Shown: in pieces, positions 12,004 through 22,690 of the stretch
Numbering within the stretch: position 1 is the first letter of the stretch
Layout of the letters: every line of letters starts with the position of its first letter
Assembly (NCBI GenBank): GCA_037127315.1
Contig: JBBBDQ010001611.1
Location: forward strand, 868,001-932,000
Length of the DNA: 64,000 bases
Reading direction: 5' to 3'
From: Ascarosepion bandense
Taxonomy: Eukaryota; Mollusca; Cephalopoda; Sepiida; Sepiidae
Program-made: the position numbers and the translations under genes
The notes under the pieces: generated by a model
What the model saw: the letters and a program-made list of their open reading frames with translations, nothing else
What the model was told of the DNA's origin: nothing
The model's database searches: none

Positions 12004-12525
12004 CGCCGGCTATGTCAAGCGGCAGACCATGAACGACAATTCGGGTACGTCGTGTGTCCATGTATTCAGTTTGTAATCTGACGTTTTTTTTACCCGCCAG
12101 ATTCTTCTCCTCTTGTGTTGAGAGAAGCACATCCGTATAGAACGCAAACGCTTCGCCAATAGACTTGCTCCAATTTTGGGGCTCTTTTCATGATCTTCCT
12201 GCTGACACCGAAATATTTCCGCGTTTTTGCATTAACAGATCGTCGTCGTAGACACGACATATAGTGCTTCTGGAATATTCATTAGTTCATTCTTTTTAAT
12301 ATATTCTTGGTATATTAGACGCATTTGGTTATAGACCGAGTCCTTTTTTTTTTTTTTTTTCAACAGTTTTAGTCCAAATGAGTGGTACTTAAAACACCAT
12401 TGGTTCAACATTTGGTTGGGGAAAACTACCATTGTAGTCTCAGCACAGTCAGAAAACAGAAAAACGTGGGTAGCGGATAAGAAATTAATTAAAATCAACC
12501 TTCTTCACTTTTACAAAAATTCATA
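12004..12525. other. No gene seen
   Basis: No recognised gene. It contains a T homopolymer at about 12344-12360. Confidence 0.5.
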
Positions 12526-12675
12526 ATGACGTCTGAAATCCTGGCTTTTTTCGAAATTGAAAAAGGATTGACCATTTGCTTAAAAAAAAGTCGAAACCAG
12601 ATTTCGCAAGTAGGTGTTAAAATGATGTTTGATGAATGGGAGCGACTTGCAAGACCAAAAGGATTTCGCGTGTAA
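12526..12675 (+). other. Candidate exon, unrecognised
   Basis: A 49-codon frame beginning MTSEILAFFEIEKGLT and ending DEWERLARPKGFRV. The composition (charged, amphipathic) is protein-like. The last codons overlap a consensus splice donor, GTAAGT at 12672-12677, so this may be an exon rather than a complete ORF. No clear acceptor lies upstream. It could equally be a transposon fragment whose family I do not recognise. Confidence 0.2.
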
Positions 12676-12934
12676 GTGCGAAAATATCTCGATTGCAATA
12701 AAAGGACTTCATCAACGTCAGTCAGCCAGAGAGTCACAGGGAGCCGCGAGACGAAACATCTAAAATGTAATTCAACCTCAAGCGACCCGGACCTTATCCT
12801 CTTTCTTTCTTTCAACAATTGCTACTACGAACAATTTCTTCAACTCTCAATACACTTAACTTTACCATAGAACACGAACTCTACTCATAACTTCTTAATA
12901 ATGTTTCTAATTGAACATTAACTCCTACAACTTA

Positions 12935-13203
12935 TGTTAGTCTTTCCCTTCAATAAATTTCTATTTAAAATGCAAAATGTATATTTTATTCTTCTTACGC
13001 TATTCCACACAATTCCACATATTGCTGACAACCAACCTTCTAATGAAAACCTGATGATAATTCTTGTAAGCTTGTAGGGAGTTCGGTTAAGTCTGACGCA
13101 AGACCGAATCAAAGAAACATTAACCAGCTCCCCACGGCTACAGTGGTAATTCCCGACGTTCAAAGAACACGCAACCCTACGCAACACTGGTGACCCCGAC
13201 GTA
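12935..13203 (+). other. Possible LTR followed by a primer-binding-like site
   Basis: TGGTGACCCCGAC at 13188-13200 matches the kind of tRNA primer-binding site seen just inside the 5' LTR of some Ty3/gypsy-type elements. Immediately before it the sequence ends GCAACA, and a TGTTAG lies at 12935, giving TGTT...AACA ends for a 252-bp putative LTR. No gag-pol and no second LTR were seen, and the AATAAA at about 12952 sits too early for a standard LTR. Speculative. Confidence 0.22.
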
Positions 13204-14033
13204 CAAGTGCAAAAACAATGAAGCGAAGACAATAATTGACTTAGAACAAATGCACTTACTCGATAACAAAGGCTTCTCGCAATAACAATTCCATTTGAAT
13301 GAACGAACCCGTCACCTTCGAAGAGGGACTACGGTAATTAAGAGGAAATATCCATTTACACGACTGGTAAGCAGGATAGACACGTCCCTACATGAGAACG
13401 CGCTGGTCTGTCGACACCAGAACCAAAAATGGATTTGAGATGCGATATTCTTTAAGACAAAACTTTCAAGAACGTTGGCATAAAGTCATAGAAAGTAGAA
13501 TTTATTTTGAAGATTACTAAATATGCTGTCACTTAAATTTTTCTTAGAAACTTTTGTAAATGTTTAATATCACCAACCAAGCAGAAACGTCCAACAAGTT
13601 TTCAAATGTTCCGAAAAATAAGACATTTTGATTTTTATACTTGGTCTTCGATTATTCTATCATTGATTCTATTTATGAGAAATTTTATTTCGCATTTTTG
13701 TGGCAAAATACTGAATTCAATCGAATAGTTTCTTCAAAATTTTGTTTTAAACTCCACCATTCAAGAAAATAATCACTTATTAAAAGAAAATATTTTTTAT
13801 TCAATATTTTTCTTGGTTTATTTTATTCATTGAAGAAAAAAACAATGAGAAAATCTTATGGAATGCCGTATTGAAAAGACGTTTTACTTAGTAATAAGAT
13901 CACGTCTCTATCTCTAATGTAGCTAGGTGGTAAATGCTTTGACTAAAGACCGTAAGGTCTTCGATTCAATAGCAGATTACTTATCTAGAATTAAAGAAAG
14001 AACATGTTAAACTGTATACAAAGCTTCGACAAT
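13204..14033. other. No gene seen
   Basis: AT-rich, without recognised features. Confidence 0.5.
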
Positions 14034-14289
14034 TGATATTTTTCGGAATATATATATCAGTTAAGTGCCATACATGATACACGCTTGGGTGATCATGTCT
14101 CGAAAGAGACATGACTGACTGAGCAGAAGATTATCCCGCAATAGGTTGCCATTGCTTTCTGCGGTAGACTAGTTGCCAGCCAAGGCTATAGAACCCAATC
14201 TGTTCTGTTATTTAACTCATAACTGAAGGGAAGAGAGGGGTTGATACCTTTCCCAAGGGTATTTGCGCGTAAGTGAATGCAAGGAATTC

Positions 14290-14341
<52 letters not shown>

Positions 14342-14350
14342 CGAAAAATA
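14034..14350 (-). mobile_element. S1 SINE with head replaced by (TA)n, inside an inverted repeat
   Basis: An S1 body and tail on the minus strand (14058-14292) loses its tRNA head. In its place is a (TA)n tract at about 14293-14339. The whole is bracketed by a perfect 18-bp inverted repeat (TATTTTTCGGAATATATA at 14037-14054 and its complement at 14333-14350). Hence the SINE appears to lie in a palindromic TA-rich site, or the site was rearranged after insertion. Confidence 0.8.
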
Positions 14351-15141
14351 AATCGATAGCGTTATTGTCTGTGCTGTACAATGATAAGAAAATTTTAGAA
14401 GTATCCTCGAAATTCACTCGAATTATTACCTTGATTCAGAAGCACGTAAAACGGTTGGACAGAAACAAAGATTAATTTGCTTTGTGCCAGTGGAAGAAAA
14501 TGGTTAGGATATTCAAAAGCGATAAAAATAAATTAAAAAGAAATATGGTCGACTGATTGATGACAGCCTTCGTAGCTTAATCAGAATCTGTTATTTTCCC
14601 CATTCAATGTAACTTTAAGAAATTCTTTCTGGTAAAGACGCTGTTTAATGAGCAATTGGCTCGTTTGAATGACTCACTGTCACAGAAAATATATTGCGGA
14701 AACTTAGCAAGTGTCAATGCTTATCTTCATTTTGCAAATGCAATACAATAAACGATAATGAAAATCTCCTCCACACATTCTCCAAATATTTTAGTAGACT
14801 CACTTTTTTAAACGTAAGCCAAAGAAAAATGGCAGGAGGAGATATTCCGGTAGTAGGGAGGGTAGTCTTTAGCTATCTAACAGTTACGAAAGTGGAGTGT
14901 TAACAGATAAACTACAAAAGCAGAAAACTTGATATTATCTTTTAAAAGCATTTCATTGAAGTTTTCTACAAGCAAGTGAAACTAACCCAAACATGTACAT
15001 TAGCGGACATAACCATATGGAAGCATGGCTGAGTTCATTATTTACTAGTTTAACTAAAGAGAATTCTAGACAACTACCAAAGTAGCGTGAGGGAGTAATG
15101 TTTTTTAGTTCATGCGTGAACTTGGGTGAGTGTTAGATACT
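14351..15141. other. No gene seen
   Basis: No recognised coding or repeat signature. The frame at 14694-14903 has no recognised similarity. Confidence 0.5.
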
Positions 15142-15469
15142 ATACAGTGGGCTAAAAGTTTTTAACCACCCTTGATGACAGCAATTCTGGCATGTGTAAT
15201 AGCGCCTTTTCCCCAGACAATACCGTGTTAGGATCAAAACTATTCGCATCTATGAACGATAGGCGACTTATATTTTGCAATAAAAATTCGAAGTTAGGAA
15301 ATAATATTGTCGAGAAATTTGAAGAAGGCCATTGACGCAGGGAAAGACGTTAAAAAAACCAAGCATCGTGTTTAAGCGAACGAAAAAAAAAGTCGCTGAA
15401 AAGGGAAGTCATCAGAACCGTCGTTAGAGCATCAAAGATTTTGACCACGACATCGAAATGTCGTTATAT

Positions 15470-16003
15470 ATATTTTTTTTAATCATTTCACCCCGGGCAA
15501 AGGCGTAAATGCCACTGATGTGCGGGGGGGAGGAGGGCTACATAACTGAAAGAAAATCAATTAGAGGAGGGAGAAGAGGATTACAAACCAATTAGGAAGA
15601 AGCAATAGAAAGATGAAAATGCAGGTGTGATGACAGTTGCAAGGGGGGGGGGGGAGAGAAAGGAAAGGATATACGAGGTGGGGGAAGGGCAAGAGTCAAG
15701 TGGTTAGGAGATGAGTATTGGCATTGCATTTAAATTTCTGGAGGTTGTAGCCGTCAGGAAAGCAAGAATATGGGAGCGAGTTCCACAGGCGGGAAGTGCG
15801 AGAGAAGAAGCTGCAGGAATAGAATTCTCGTCTGCATTTGGCTAACCTAACTGTGAATGGGTGGGACCCAGTTGCCATTCTGGTTGCACGAGTAAACACC
15901 TGTTGAGGAGGCACCAGTGACTTAAGTTCATCTGAGCAGAAGCCATGAAAGTACTTATAGAACAGACAAAGGGAGGCCACATCTCGTCGGTGGGGAAGTG
16001 GGT
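15470..16003 (-). pseudogene. LINE J 3' end nested in Tc1
   Basis: The minus frame 15696-15980 (MASLCLFYKYFHGFCSDELK ... TSRLWNSLPYSCFPDGY) is the J C-terminus. The 3' UTR and terminus (GGGTGAAATGATTAAAAAA) lie at about 15470-15500 on the minus strand. The element is 5'-truncated where Tc1 coding resumes near 16003. A G homopolymer lies at about 15643-15653. Confidence 0.85.
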
Positions 16004-16071
16004 AACAAAGACTCTGAAAGAGCTAGGCTATCAAAGAAGAGTTGCAAGAAAGAAGCCCTTGATTTCAGAGA

Positions 16072-16111
16072 TTAAAAAAAACAAACAAACAAACAAACAA
16101 AAAAAAAACAG
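16072..16111. repeat. (AAAC)n expansion in the Tc1 relic
   Basis: Repeated AAAC units flanked by A-runs sit between the KKPLISEI and RRMYWARE coding blocks of the Tc1 transposase. This is a local microsatellite insertion within former coding sequence. Confidence 0.8.
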
Positions 16112-16689
16112 GCGTATGTACTGGGCGAGAGAATCCTAGTGCAAAGATTATGCATTTTTGGCAGTCTGGAATTTGGTCAGATGAAAGTAAATTCTGCCAA
16201 TATTCGAATTCGTGATTGTAACGAAAGACATGACTTACCGCGGAATTCAAAACGAGCGCGAATATGTCTTGCCTGCAAAATAATAACAAAGAAAAAAAAA
16301 TGGCCGCTATTGAAGACACAATTTATGCGTGCCTGTCTCGTCCAAAACCAGACGATATTAGCACACATGCAAATTTTGGCCGTCTTGGAATGGCATAAAA
16401 AGCGCTGCTGTCAGGAGTTTTTCGGGGGTGGATTGTGTGTGTCGAAGTTGCGGATTGATGGTCAGACTGACAAAGAGGAAAGAGAAGCGGCTTAGTTAGA
16501 TTCTGTTTCACAACTGCTCTGTGTAATGGGCCGAGAAAAGGAAACTGAAATCATTTCCTTGAGGCGACGAAAGAAAGAAAGAAAAACAGCTTGCCTGTCG
16601 ACGAGCGAGCCTCGCACTGCACGTTTTGTTCCCCCTCATGATCATTCATCTTTTTTTATACTACAGAGATGGGTTTACCTTTGAAGATA

Positions 16690-17135
16690 AAAAATGAGAC
16701 TTGGAATACTGAATTTTTGCAAGCAACCGTGAAATATGGAGGGATTGGCGTAATAGTGTGCGACGCTGTTTGATTTGGAAGGAAATCTGAGCTGATACTT
16801 GTTGACGAGCTGTTGAATGGCTCAAAATACTGTCAAATATTAGGGAAATGACTACTCTCACTATTTGAAACTAAACAGATTGATAAGAATGTCTACTTTT
16901 TCAAGAAGATAAAACGCCGTGTCATACGAGCAAAGTAGGAAAGGCCTGGAAGAAATCTCAGAGTCAAGTCAATGCGATGGGTCACTGCCCAAAGTCCTGA
17001 TATGAATCCAATAAAGCACATTTGGGAGCATCTTGATCGAAAGCTTCGTGAGTGTGCAAACAAAATCAGATCAGTGGGAATCCTGAAAAGAAACATTGAT
17101 CAAGAAGTGGCAAAATACGGATCAGACGATTGTTG
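16690..17135 (+). pseudogene. Tc1 transposase C-terminal half
   Basis: The reading is ATVKYGGIGVIV, then GSKYCQILGK, then FETKQIDKNVYFFKKIK in the place of the second catalytic segment. It then gives QSPDMNPIKHIWEHLDRK, the conserved block just after the usual final catalytic Glu of DD34E transposases, and a C-terminal helix region. Multiple stops and frameshifts are present, so it is non-functional. Confidence 0.8.
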
Positions 17136-17203
17136 ATAATCAATTCCACGAAAAATCGAATACAAACACCGAAAGTAACAAATGGAGGATCTACTCTATC
17201 AGC

Positions 17204-17757
17204 CAGTCAGTTAACTGCCATACGTGAAACACGCTTGGGCGGACATGACTGACTGGGCAGAATATTAGCCCGCAGTAGGTTGCCATTACTTTCTGCGGGA
17301 GACTGGTTGCCAATCAAGGCTATAGAACCCAATCTGTCCTGTTATTTGAATAATAGCTAGAGGGGGAAGATATGTATTATATTATTAAATAATAATTAGT
17401 CGGGGATCAGTTTATTACTTCATAACAATATAAAATTGATCCCCCACTTTATGCCCAGTAGAAGCCTTAATCATGTTTTCAACTATTATATTCAGTCAGT
17501 CAGTTAAGTGCCATGCGTGATACACGCTTGAGCAATCATGTCTCGAAAGAGACATGACTGACTGGGCAGAAGATTCTCTCACAGTAGGTTGCCATTGCTT
17601 TCTGCGGTAGACTGGTTGCCGACCAAGGCTATAGAACCCAATCTGTCCTGTTATTTAACCCATAACTGGAAGGAATAGACGGATTAATAGCTTTCCCAAG
17701 GGTATTTGCGCGTAAGTGAATGCAATGGATTCAGCTGGAATTCGAACTCGGCTTGCT
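17204..17757 (-). mobile_element. S1 - hairpin H - S1 3' end composite (locus A)
   Basis: Read on the minus strand: an S1 lacking part of its head (17757-17493) ends in the (CTGA)n tail. It is followed by a short linker, hairpin H (17399-17452), a TA-rich linker, and a second S1 3' portion (about 17371-17204) that has no tRNA head. The arrangement matches loci B (25.5 kb) and C (46.7 kb), linkers included, so the composite is a recurrent structure rather than two chance insertions. Confidence 0.85.
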
Positions 17758-17989
17758 ACCCGATAGCTTTTATTGAGATTACGTAATTAAATTTTGGAAT
17801 TGGTTGTAGTTTATTTTTTCTGGCTAAAACCTCCTCTAAGGCCACTCTACATAATGTCATCATTTTATTTATTTATTTTTATTTTTTGCATGCTCGTTGT
17901 TTGGGATTTTTTGACTGTACAGTAGTAGGGTCATTTGGGCGCCGTCTAGGAAAATAGGAGCACCATCATGGACTCCTCACCCCTAAAAA
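17758..17989. other. No gene seen; (TTTA)n
   Basis: Contains a (TTTA)n-like tract at about 17866-17888. Nothing else recognised. Confidence 0.5.
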
Positions 17990-18500
17990 ATTTGAAAACG
18001 GTACGCTGGACTGCCTGGCATTCGCGCCAGATACTCCGATACGAACATTCCAGTGTGTTAATCTGAGGACAGTGCAGACGATTCGGAAAGAGTTAGATCA
18101 GTCTAATGGTGATTACAAAGGTGTTTGGAGTGATCATTAATGATGGCGACATTATGCCTTTATTAATCTTTGAATAGGGCTTCATGCTCAACACGCAATT
18201 GAACATCAAGTGCCTTGAAGAAATTTCCTCTTGGCCCAGGGCAGCGCTGACTGCTGGAAGAGCCTATGTCTGGCAACAAGACTACAACATGCCACACAAG
18301 CAAGAGAATCCAGTGATGAATGCCAGACAACTTCCGCGACATCATCACCCCTTATATTTGACCACCCAACTCCCAAGACTGCAACCTCCCCTTGATTATT
18401 ATATGTGAAGCGTAGTTGAATGAGAGACTAGCATAAACATGTAAACTGCCCAGAAGAGTTGCAGGAGATTCTAAAGATGTCTTGAGGTCAATATTGAAGC
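17990..18500 (+). pseudogene. mariner/Tc1-superfamily transposase relic
   Basis: The frame 18184-18408 contains TAGRAYVWQQDYNMPHKQ, matching the YVWQQDsAPcH third-Asp motif of mariner-like transposases. It is followed by degraded DNFRDIITP/PNSPD and PLDYYVW equivalents (LPRHHHPLYL, PLDYYM*SVVE). Upstream, broken frames give SNDGDIMP-like and RTVRTIRKEL-like blocks. The lineage differs from both the 8-9 kb mariner and the Tc1 relic. It is too decayed for precise assignment, and no TIRs were seen. Confidence 0.6.
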
Positions 18501-18818
18501 CAATGATTATTTCTTGAATAAAGTTACTCATAAGCATTTCAAGATATTTTTGGAATACGCGTACTCTTCATTAAATGCCTGAAATTATAATTTTTATCGT
18601 TTTCTTCAGGGTTCAATATGTTATTGAAAACCTTTCCGGAGAATTTCCTCCTGTACGACTTGAAAAACTGAAATTATTTCTGACGTTGAACAAATCTAAG
18701 AAAATCTCCATTTCCCCGATTGTCAAAAGATGACGCTAGAAAATGTAATGATTTCATATTTTTCAATAAAATTTATCTTTTAAGGTTTAAATATATTTAT
18801 CTTTTTATTTTAAATATA

Positions 18819-18960
18819 ATCAATTCACCCCAAATAAACCAATATTACCACCGGGAGTGAGAGAGAAGGAAAAGATAGAAGTGAGGAAAAGAATACAATA
18901 ACGGCTTTCATGAGTTTGAGTTTTGTTTAACTGTGGGTTATTTAAGGTCAGAAATGTCGG
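18819..18960 (-). repeat. Diverged LINE J 3' terminus
   Basis: The plus strand reads AATCAATTCACCCCAAATAA followed by a purine-rich stretch. This parallels the AATCATTTCACCCCAAGCAA start of other minus-strand J tails (for example at 11578 and 29815). Only the 3' UTR seems present. Confidence 0.45.
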
Positions 18961-19067
18961 GTTTCAGGGTATTTATTTTTAATGATTGGTTATAGTGAGA
19001 AGGTTGATTTAGTCAAGTTTTGATGAAAAATTTTGTTTTTATTCTTTTTATTTAAAAAAAACTGAAA

Positions 19068-19770
19068 ATGTCTTCTAGTTTTCTATTCAAAAATGTCTTG
19101 CTGACAAGTCTTTCATTCAAAAATGCATTATGGAATAATTTTTTCTTCAAAAATGCATTATGGAATCATTTTTTCTTCAAAAATGCATTATGGAATCATT
19201 TTTTCTTCAAAAATGCATTATGGAATCATTTTTTCTTCAAAAATGCATTATGGAATCATTTTTTCTTCAAAAATGCATTATGGAATCATTTCTTCTTCAA
19301 AAATGCATTATGGAATCATTTCTTCTTCAAAAATGCATTATGGAATCATTTCTTCTTCAAAAATGCATTATGGAATCATTTCTTCTTCAAAAATGCATTA
19401 TGGAATCATTTTTTCTTCAAAAATGCATTATGGAATCATTTTTTCTTCAAAAATGTATTATGGAATCATTTTTTCTTCAAAAATGTATTATGGAATCATT
19501 TTTTCTTCAAAAATGTATTATGGAATCATTTTTTCTTCAAAAATGTATTATGGAATCATTTTTTCTTCAAAAATGTATTATGGAATCATTTTTTCTTCAA
19601 AAATGTATTATGGAATCATTTTTTCTTCAAAAATGCATTATGGAATAATTTTTTCTTCAAAAATGCATTATGGAATAATTTTTTCTTCAAAAATGCATTA
19701 TGGAATAATTTTTTCTTCAAAAATGTATTATGGAATAATTTTTTCTTCAAAAATGTATATTTTTCTATAA
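19068..19770 (+). repeat. 30-bp minisatellite, about 23 units, open in three frames
   Basis: The unit is ATGCATTATGGAATMATTTT followed by TTCTTCAAAA (30 bp). Successive ATGs fall every 30 nt from 19093 to 19753, and the first units are more diverged. The unit length is a multiple of three and the unit holds no plus-strand stop, so all three plus frames stay open (244, 215 and 162 codons). The translations are 10-residue repeats such as NALWNNFFFK, MHYGIIFSSK and MESFFLQKCI. They look like a by-product of the repeat rather than proteins. Sequence variants occur in contiguous blocks. Confidence 0.95.
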
Positions 19771-20100
19771 AAGTCTATTTTTACGTATATATTTCTCTAT
19801 AAGTGTATTTTTATATATTCAAAGTATTTCGATCCCAGTTTGGGTGTTAACTATTTGCCTATAGCTGGGACCCTAACAGGTACTATCACTCCGGGTCAGG
19901 GTTAACCTGGGAACAACAGCAATTAAGAGGTGGTTCTATGCCCCTCACAACCCCCCAATCAGAGGCCTTGCTGCCGGATGCAGTTTACGGTCATGCCAAG
20001 AACCACGTGTTTCATGAAGACGGACGATAAAATTTTTACCTTAAGTCATTATAACCGATTAATAGTATGTTTTTGAATTGTGTCACGGCAATAATATCAC
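19771..20100. other. No gene seen
   Basis: 19850-20010 is GC-richer but matches nothing recognised. Confidence 0.5.
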
Positions 20101-20106
20101 CAAGAC

Positions 20107-20262
20107 TCATGTTTCTTAGTGACATTATTGCTTGTCTTGGGGTAAAATGATAAAAACAAGTTTTAATTTCAAGGAAGGCGATAATAATCAACAAAACCTA
20201 TGTTTCTTAATGACAGTCTTGCTTGTCTTGGGGTAAAATGATTAAAAGAAGTTTTAATTCCA
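20107..20262 (+). repeat. Direct duplication of a J-tail-like segment
   Basis: The block ATGTTTCTTARTGACA...CTTGTCTTGGGGTAAAATGA...AGTTTTAATT occurs twice, about 103 bp apart. The TCTTGGGGTAAAATGATTAA core resembles the J 3' terminus (CTTGGGGTGAAATGATTAA), so this may be a duplicated LINE tail. Confidence 0.55.
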
Positions 20263-20520
20263 ATGAAGGCAATAATGCCACTAAAACGTAAATGGAGATT
20301 GGAAGTGAAAGAGAAAGACATTTTAGAAGGAATCGAAAACCCAATCCTAAACAATGGAAAGATGAACATATTTACTACCATTAAGTCGATTGTGTGATGG
20401 TCCCAAATCATTTTTGCCATCTCTTTTGCGCGAAAATCATTTTCAACGTGAACAACTTCATACCGTGTAAGTATTCGACGGTAGCTATCAAAAATGTAGA
20501 CGTAATAAAGTGGTTCAGAA

Positions 20521-20816
20521 AAGTGCCATACATGATTTACTTTTAGGCGATCATGTCTCGAAAGAGACATGACTGACTGGACAGAAGATTTTACGATAGT
20601 AGGTTGCTTTTAATTTCTGCGGTAGACTGGTTGCCAACCAAGGCTATAAAACGCAACCTGTCCTGTTATTCTACCCATAGCTGGAGGGGAAGAGACGGAT
20701 TAATATCTTTCCCAAGGGTATTTGTGTGTAAGTGAATGCAACGAATTTAACTTAAATTCGAACTCGGCGGCTCAATTTCTCATTCCGAGCCGATATCCAC
20801 TGCATCACAACGCATA
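20521..20816 (-). mobile_element. S1 SINE
   Basis: A near-complete S1 on the minus strand with the tail stem-loop (CATGTCTCGAAAGAGACATG as read on the plus strand) and the tRNA-like head ending near 20816 (plus strand CCACTGCATCACAACGCAT). The body is diverged and the box B area is altered. Confidence 0.85.
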
Positions 20817-21890
20817 CCCTAATATATCCTATATAAAGTACAGTTCCGAAAAGAAAACCCAGAGAAAAAAAAATGAAAGTTGGTATCACATTGTAAGCGT
20901 TGGGAAAATTTGTTTTTGTTAATTACAAAAAAGAAAATATTTCCATAAGAAAACGATTCAGTATGGCTGATTTTCTAATAATCTTTGAGATAAATCTGAT
21001 TAAGGTTTTCTTTTTAAGTCTGTAAAGCTCAATGTTTGGTTGTCAGCAGCTTGTACAAACATGGATAGGGCATTTGACAGATATAAAGAGTCTCGGAAAA
21101 GTTACTTTAAAATCATTTGTTATAATCAAAGAAATAAGCGTCAATAAATCTCTTGAATTTTTGGTTCATTTATGGCGTAGGTCGATAAACGAAAAAAGTC
21201 TCGCTCATCTCTACAAAACGCGAATAGTTTCTTTTGATTCAAAAATCCCTCAAGCGCAAATTACTCTCAGAAGGAAGGAAATAACAGATGTCAGTTTGGA
21301 CAAAAGTGTGTTGAAGCGGTATTTGAAAAAAAAAAAAAATTAAGATGAAATATGAAGTTATTTTACAAAGCATGGTCACTTACCGGGAAACTTAGGCATT
21401 CTATTCCAAAAAAGTTTATATTGTCGGAGATATAAATAAAAGGAATTCTACGAGAAGCAATAAAAATTTTGTTTGTTCCTATTCTGATTCCTTTTTCTAA
21501 ATTTGACGCGTTATTCACGTACGGTGGTTGGCGCGTTCAATTGATTTCTTGAACTCTTTGCCTGTCTTTAATGGGCGCTTCCTCCCCAAAATCGCTCTTT
21601 TTGATCGACCATTTTTGAAGTACCCTCACCTGCCACATTGAACTTTAATTTCGCGTTATCATCTACAGCTTTAGCCATCCTAACCACTGTGGCATCCAGA
21701 ATATTTCTTGCTGAGTTAGATATTCTTTGACTCGTGAATTTATTCTGTTGCCGGTGATATATTGACCCGCAAACAGATATTGAATGACAGCAGACAAACA
21801 AAGCGAAGGCATGATTAAAAAATATATTGTCAAGTTTATTTTTGTTAGAGAAAATAAGTTTTTCTTTTAAGGCAGTAATGATCAATGTTT
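20817..21890. other. No recognised gene; two unassigned ORFs
   Basis: A 103-codon plus frame (21032-21343) ends in poly-Lys from an A-run. A 122-codon minus frame (21568-21936) has its proximal end inside the 56-bp array. The segment ISNSARNILDATVVRMAKAV in the minus frame looks protein-like, but no family was recognised and no splice context was found. Confidence 0.3.
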
Positions 21891-22281
21891 GATCGTGAGA
21901 AGTTTGTAAAAACGTTGATGAAAAGCAGCGTTTCATTGAGGAACTTGATTGTGAGAAGTTTGTAAAAACGTTGATGAAAAGCAGCGTTTCATTGAGGAAC
22001 TTGATTGTGAGAAGTTTGTAAAAACGTTGATGAAAAGCAGCGTTTCATTGAGGAACTTGATTGTGAGAAGTTTGTAAAAACGTTGATGAAAAGCAGCGTT
22101 TCATTGAGGAACTTGATTGTGAGAAGTTTGTAAAAACGTTGATGAAAAGCAGCGTTTCATTGAGGAACTTGATTGTGAGAAGTTTGTAAAAACGTTGATG
22201 AAAAGCAGCGTTTCATTGAGGAACTTGATTGTGAGAAGTTTGTAAAAACGTTGATGAAAAGCAGCGTTTCATTGAGGAACT
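21891..22281 (+). repeat. 56-bp tandem repeat, 7 near-identical units
   Basis: The unit starts GTTGATGAAAAGCAGCGTTT and ends GAGAAGTTTGTAAAAAC (56 bp). Unit starts are at 21914, 21970, 22026, 22082, 22138, 22194 and 22250. Copies 1-7 show no differences that I can see in the shared part, so expansion or homogenisation is recent. The array abuts the LINE fragment that follows. 56 is not a multiple of three, so no frame is maintained. Confidence 0.97.
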
Positions 22282-22690
22282 TTAGTCTCGTATCTTGACA
22301 GAGTTCAAAATTATTTATGCCTTTATGAAAGAAAATTTATTTTCCACGCTGGGGATTCTTTCATCACAAACGCTAGGTTTTCAAGTAAGTTCAGACCTTT
22401 ACATTAAAGACTCGCTTGTGCTATTCCTAAGGAGTCGAGTCCCATTGGATTCCTTCTTAATTCAAAGAACTGCAAGTTTATGGAATTGACTCCTGCATAG
22501 ATGCTTCCCTGAAAACTACAATCTTAGGTTCCTCAAGTCAAGTATCAATCGTTACCTAGCCTCCTTATCCTCAATGTCTTCACTTCTTGCAATCTCTTCT
22601 AACATTAATATTACACCTTTCACTCAGTAACCCTCTACCTCGAGTGACTATCGAGCCTTGTAATGGGCGGATAAACTTTAGCAATAAAAA
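22282..22690 (+). pseudogene. LINE 3' end, different subfamily from J
   Basis: It reads SRVPLDSFLIQRTASLWN, stop, LLHRCFPENYNLRFLKSSIN. This parallels the SFFSRTSRLWNSLP..CFP..YNLQEFK region of J but is clearly diverged, with a different 3' terminus (TTGTAATGGGCGGATAAAC, then an AATAAAAATAA tail). It is a 5'-truncated copy whose left edge is the 56-bp array. Confidence 0.65.

Larger units (their letters stand above)
15142..17203 (+). mobile_element. Tc1-like transposon relic with nested LINE
   Basis: The left terminus resembles a Tc1-type TIR (TACAGTGGGCTAAAAGTTTT near 15142). Transposase pieces follow in order on the plus strand. A basic HTH-like N-terminal region lies at about 15290-15460. 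TKTLKELGYQRRVARKKPL lies at about 16005-16065 and GIWSDESKF at about 16168-16192. Near 16820-17100 come GSKYCQILGK and then QSPDMNPIKHIWEHLDRKLR. A J LINE (15470-16003) is inserted after the HTH region. About 16300-16670 is not recognisable as Tc1 and may be a further insertion. The right TIR was not found; an S1 SINE starts at 17204. Confidence 0.8.

Noticed and set aside
19123..19770. Three long plus-strand ORFs over the minisatellite as real genes
   Set aside because: They are produced by a 30-bp repeat with no stop in any frame. The translations are pure repeats, and no frame is favoured by substitutions.
20722..20922. Plus-strand ORF starting MCVSECNEF (similar ORFs at 14263, and on the minus strand at 10647 and 35967)
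   Set aside because: These are the S1 SINE read in either orientation, recurring at each SINE copy.
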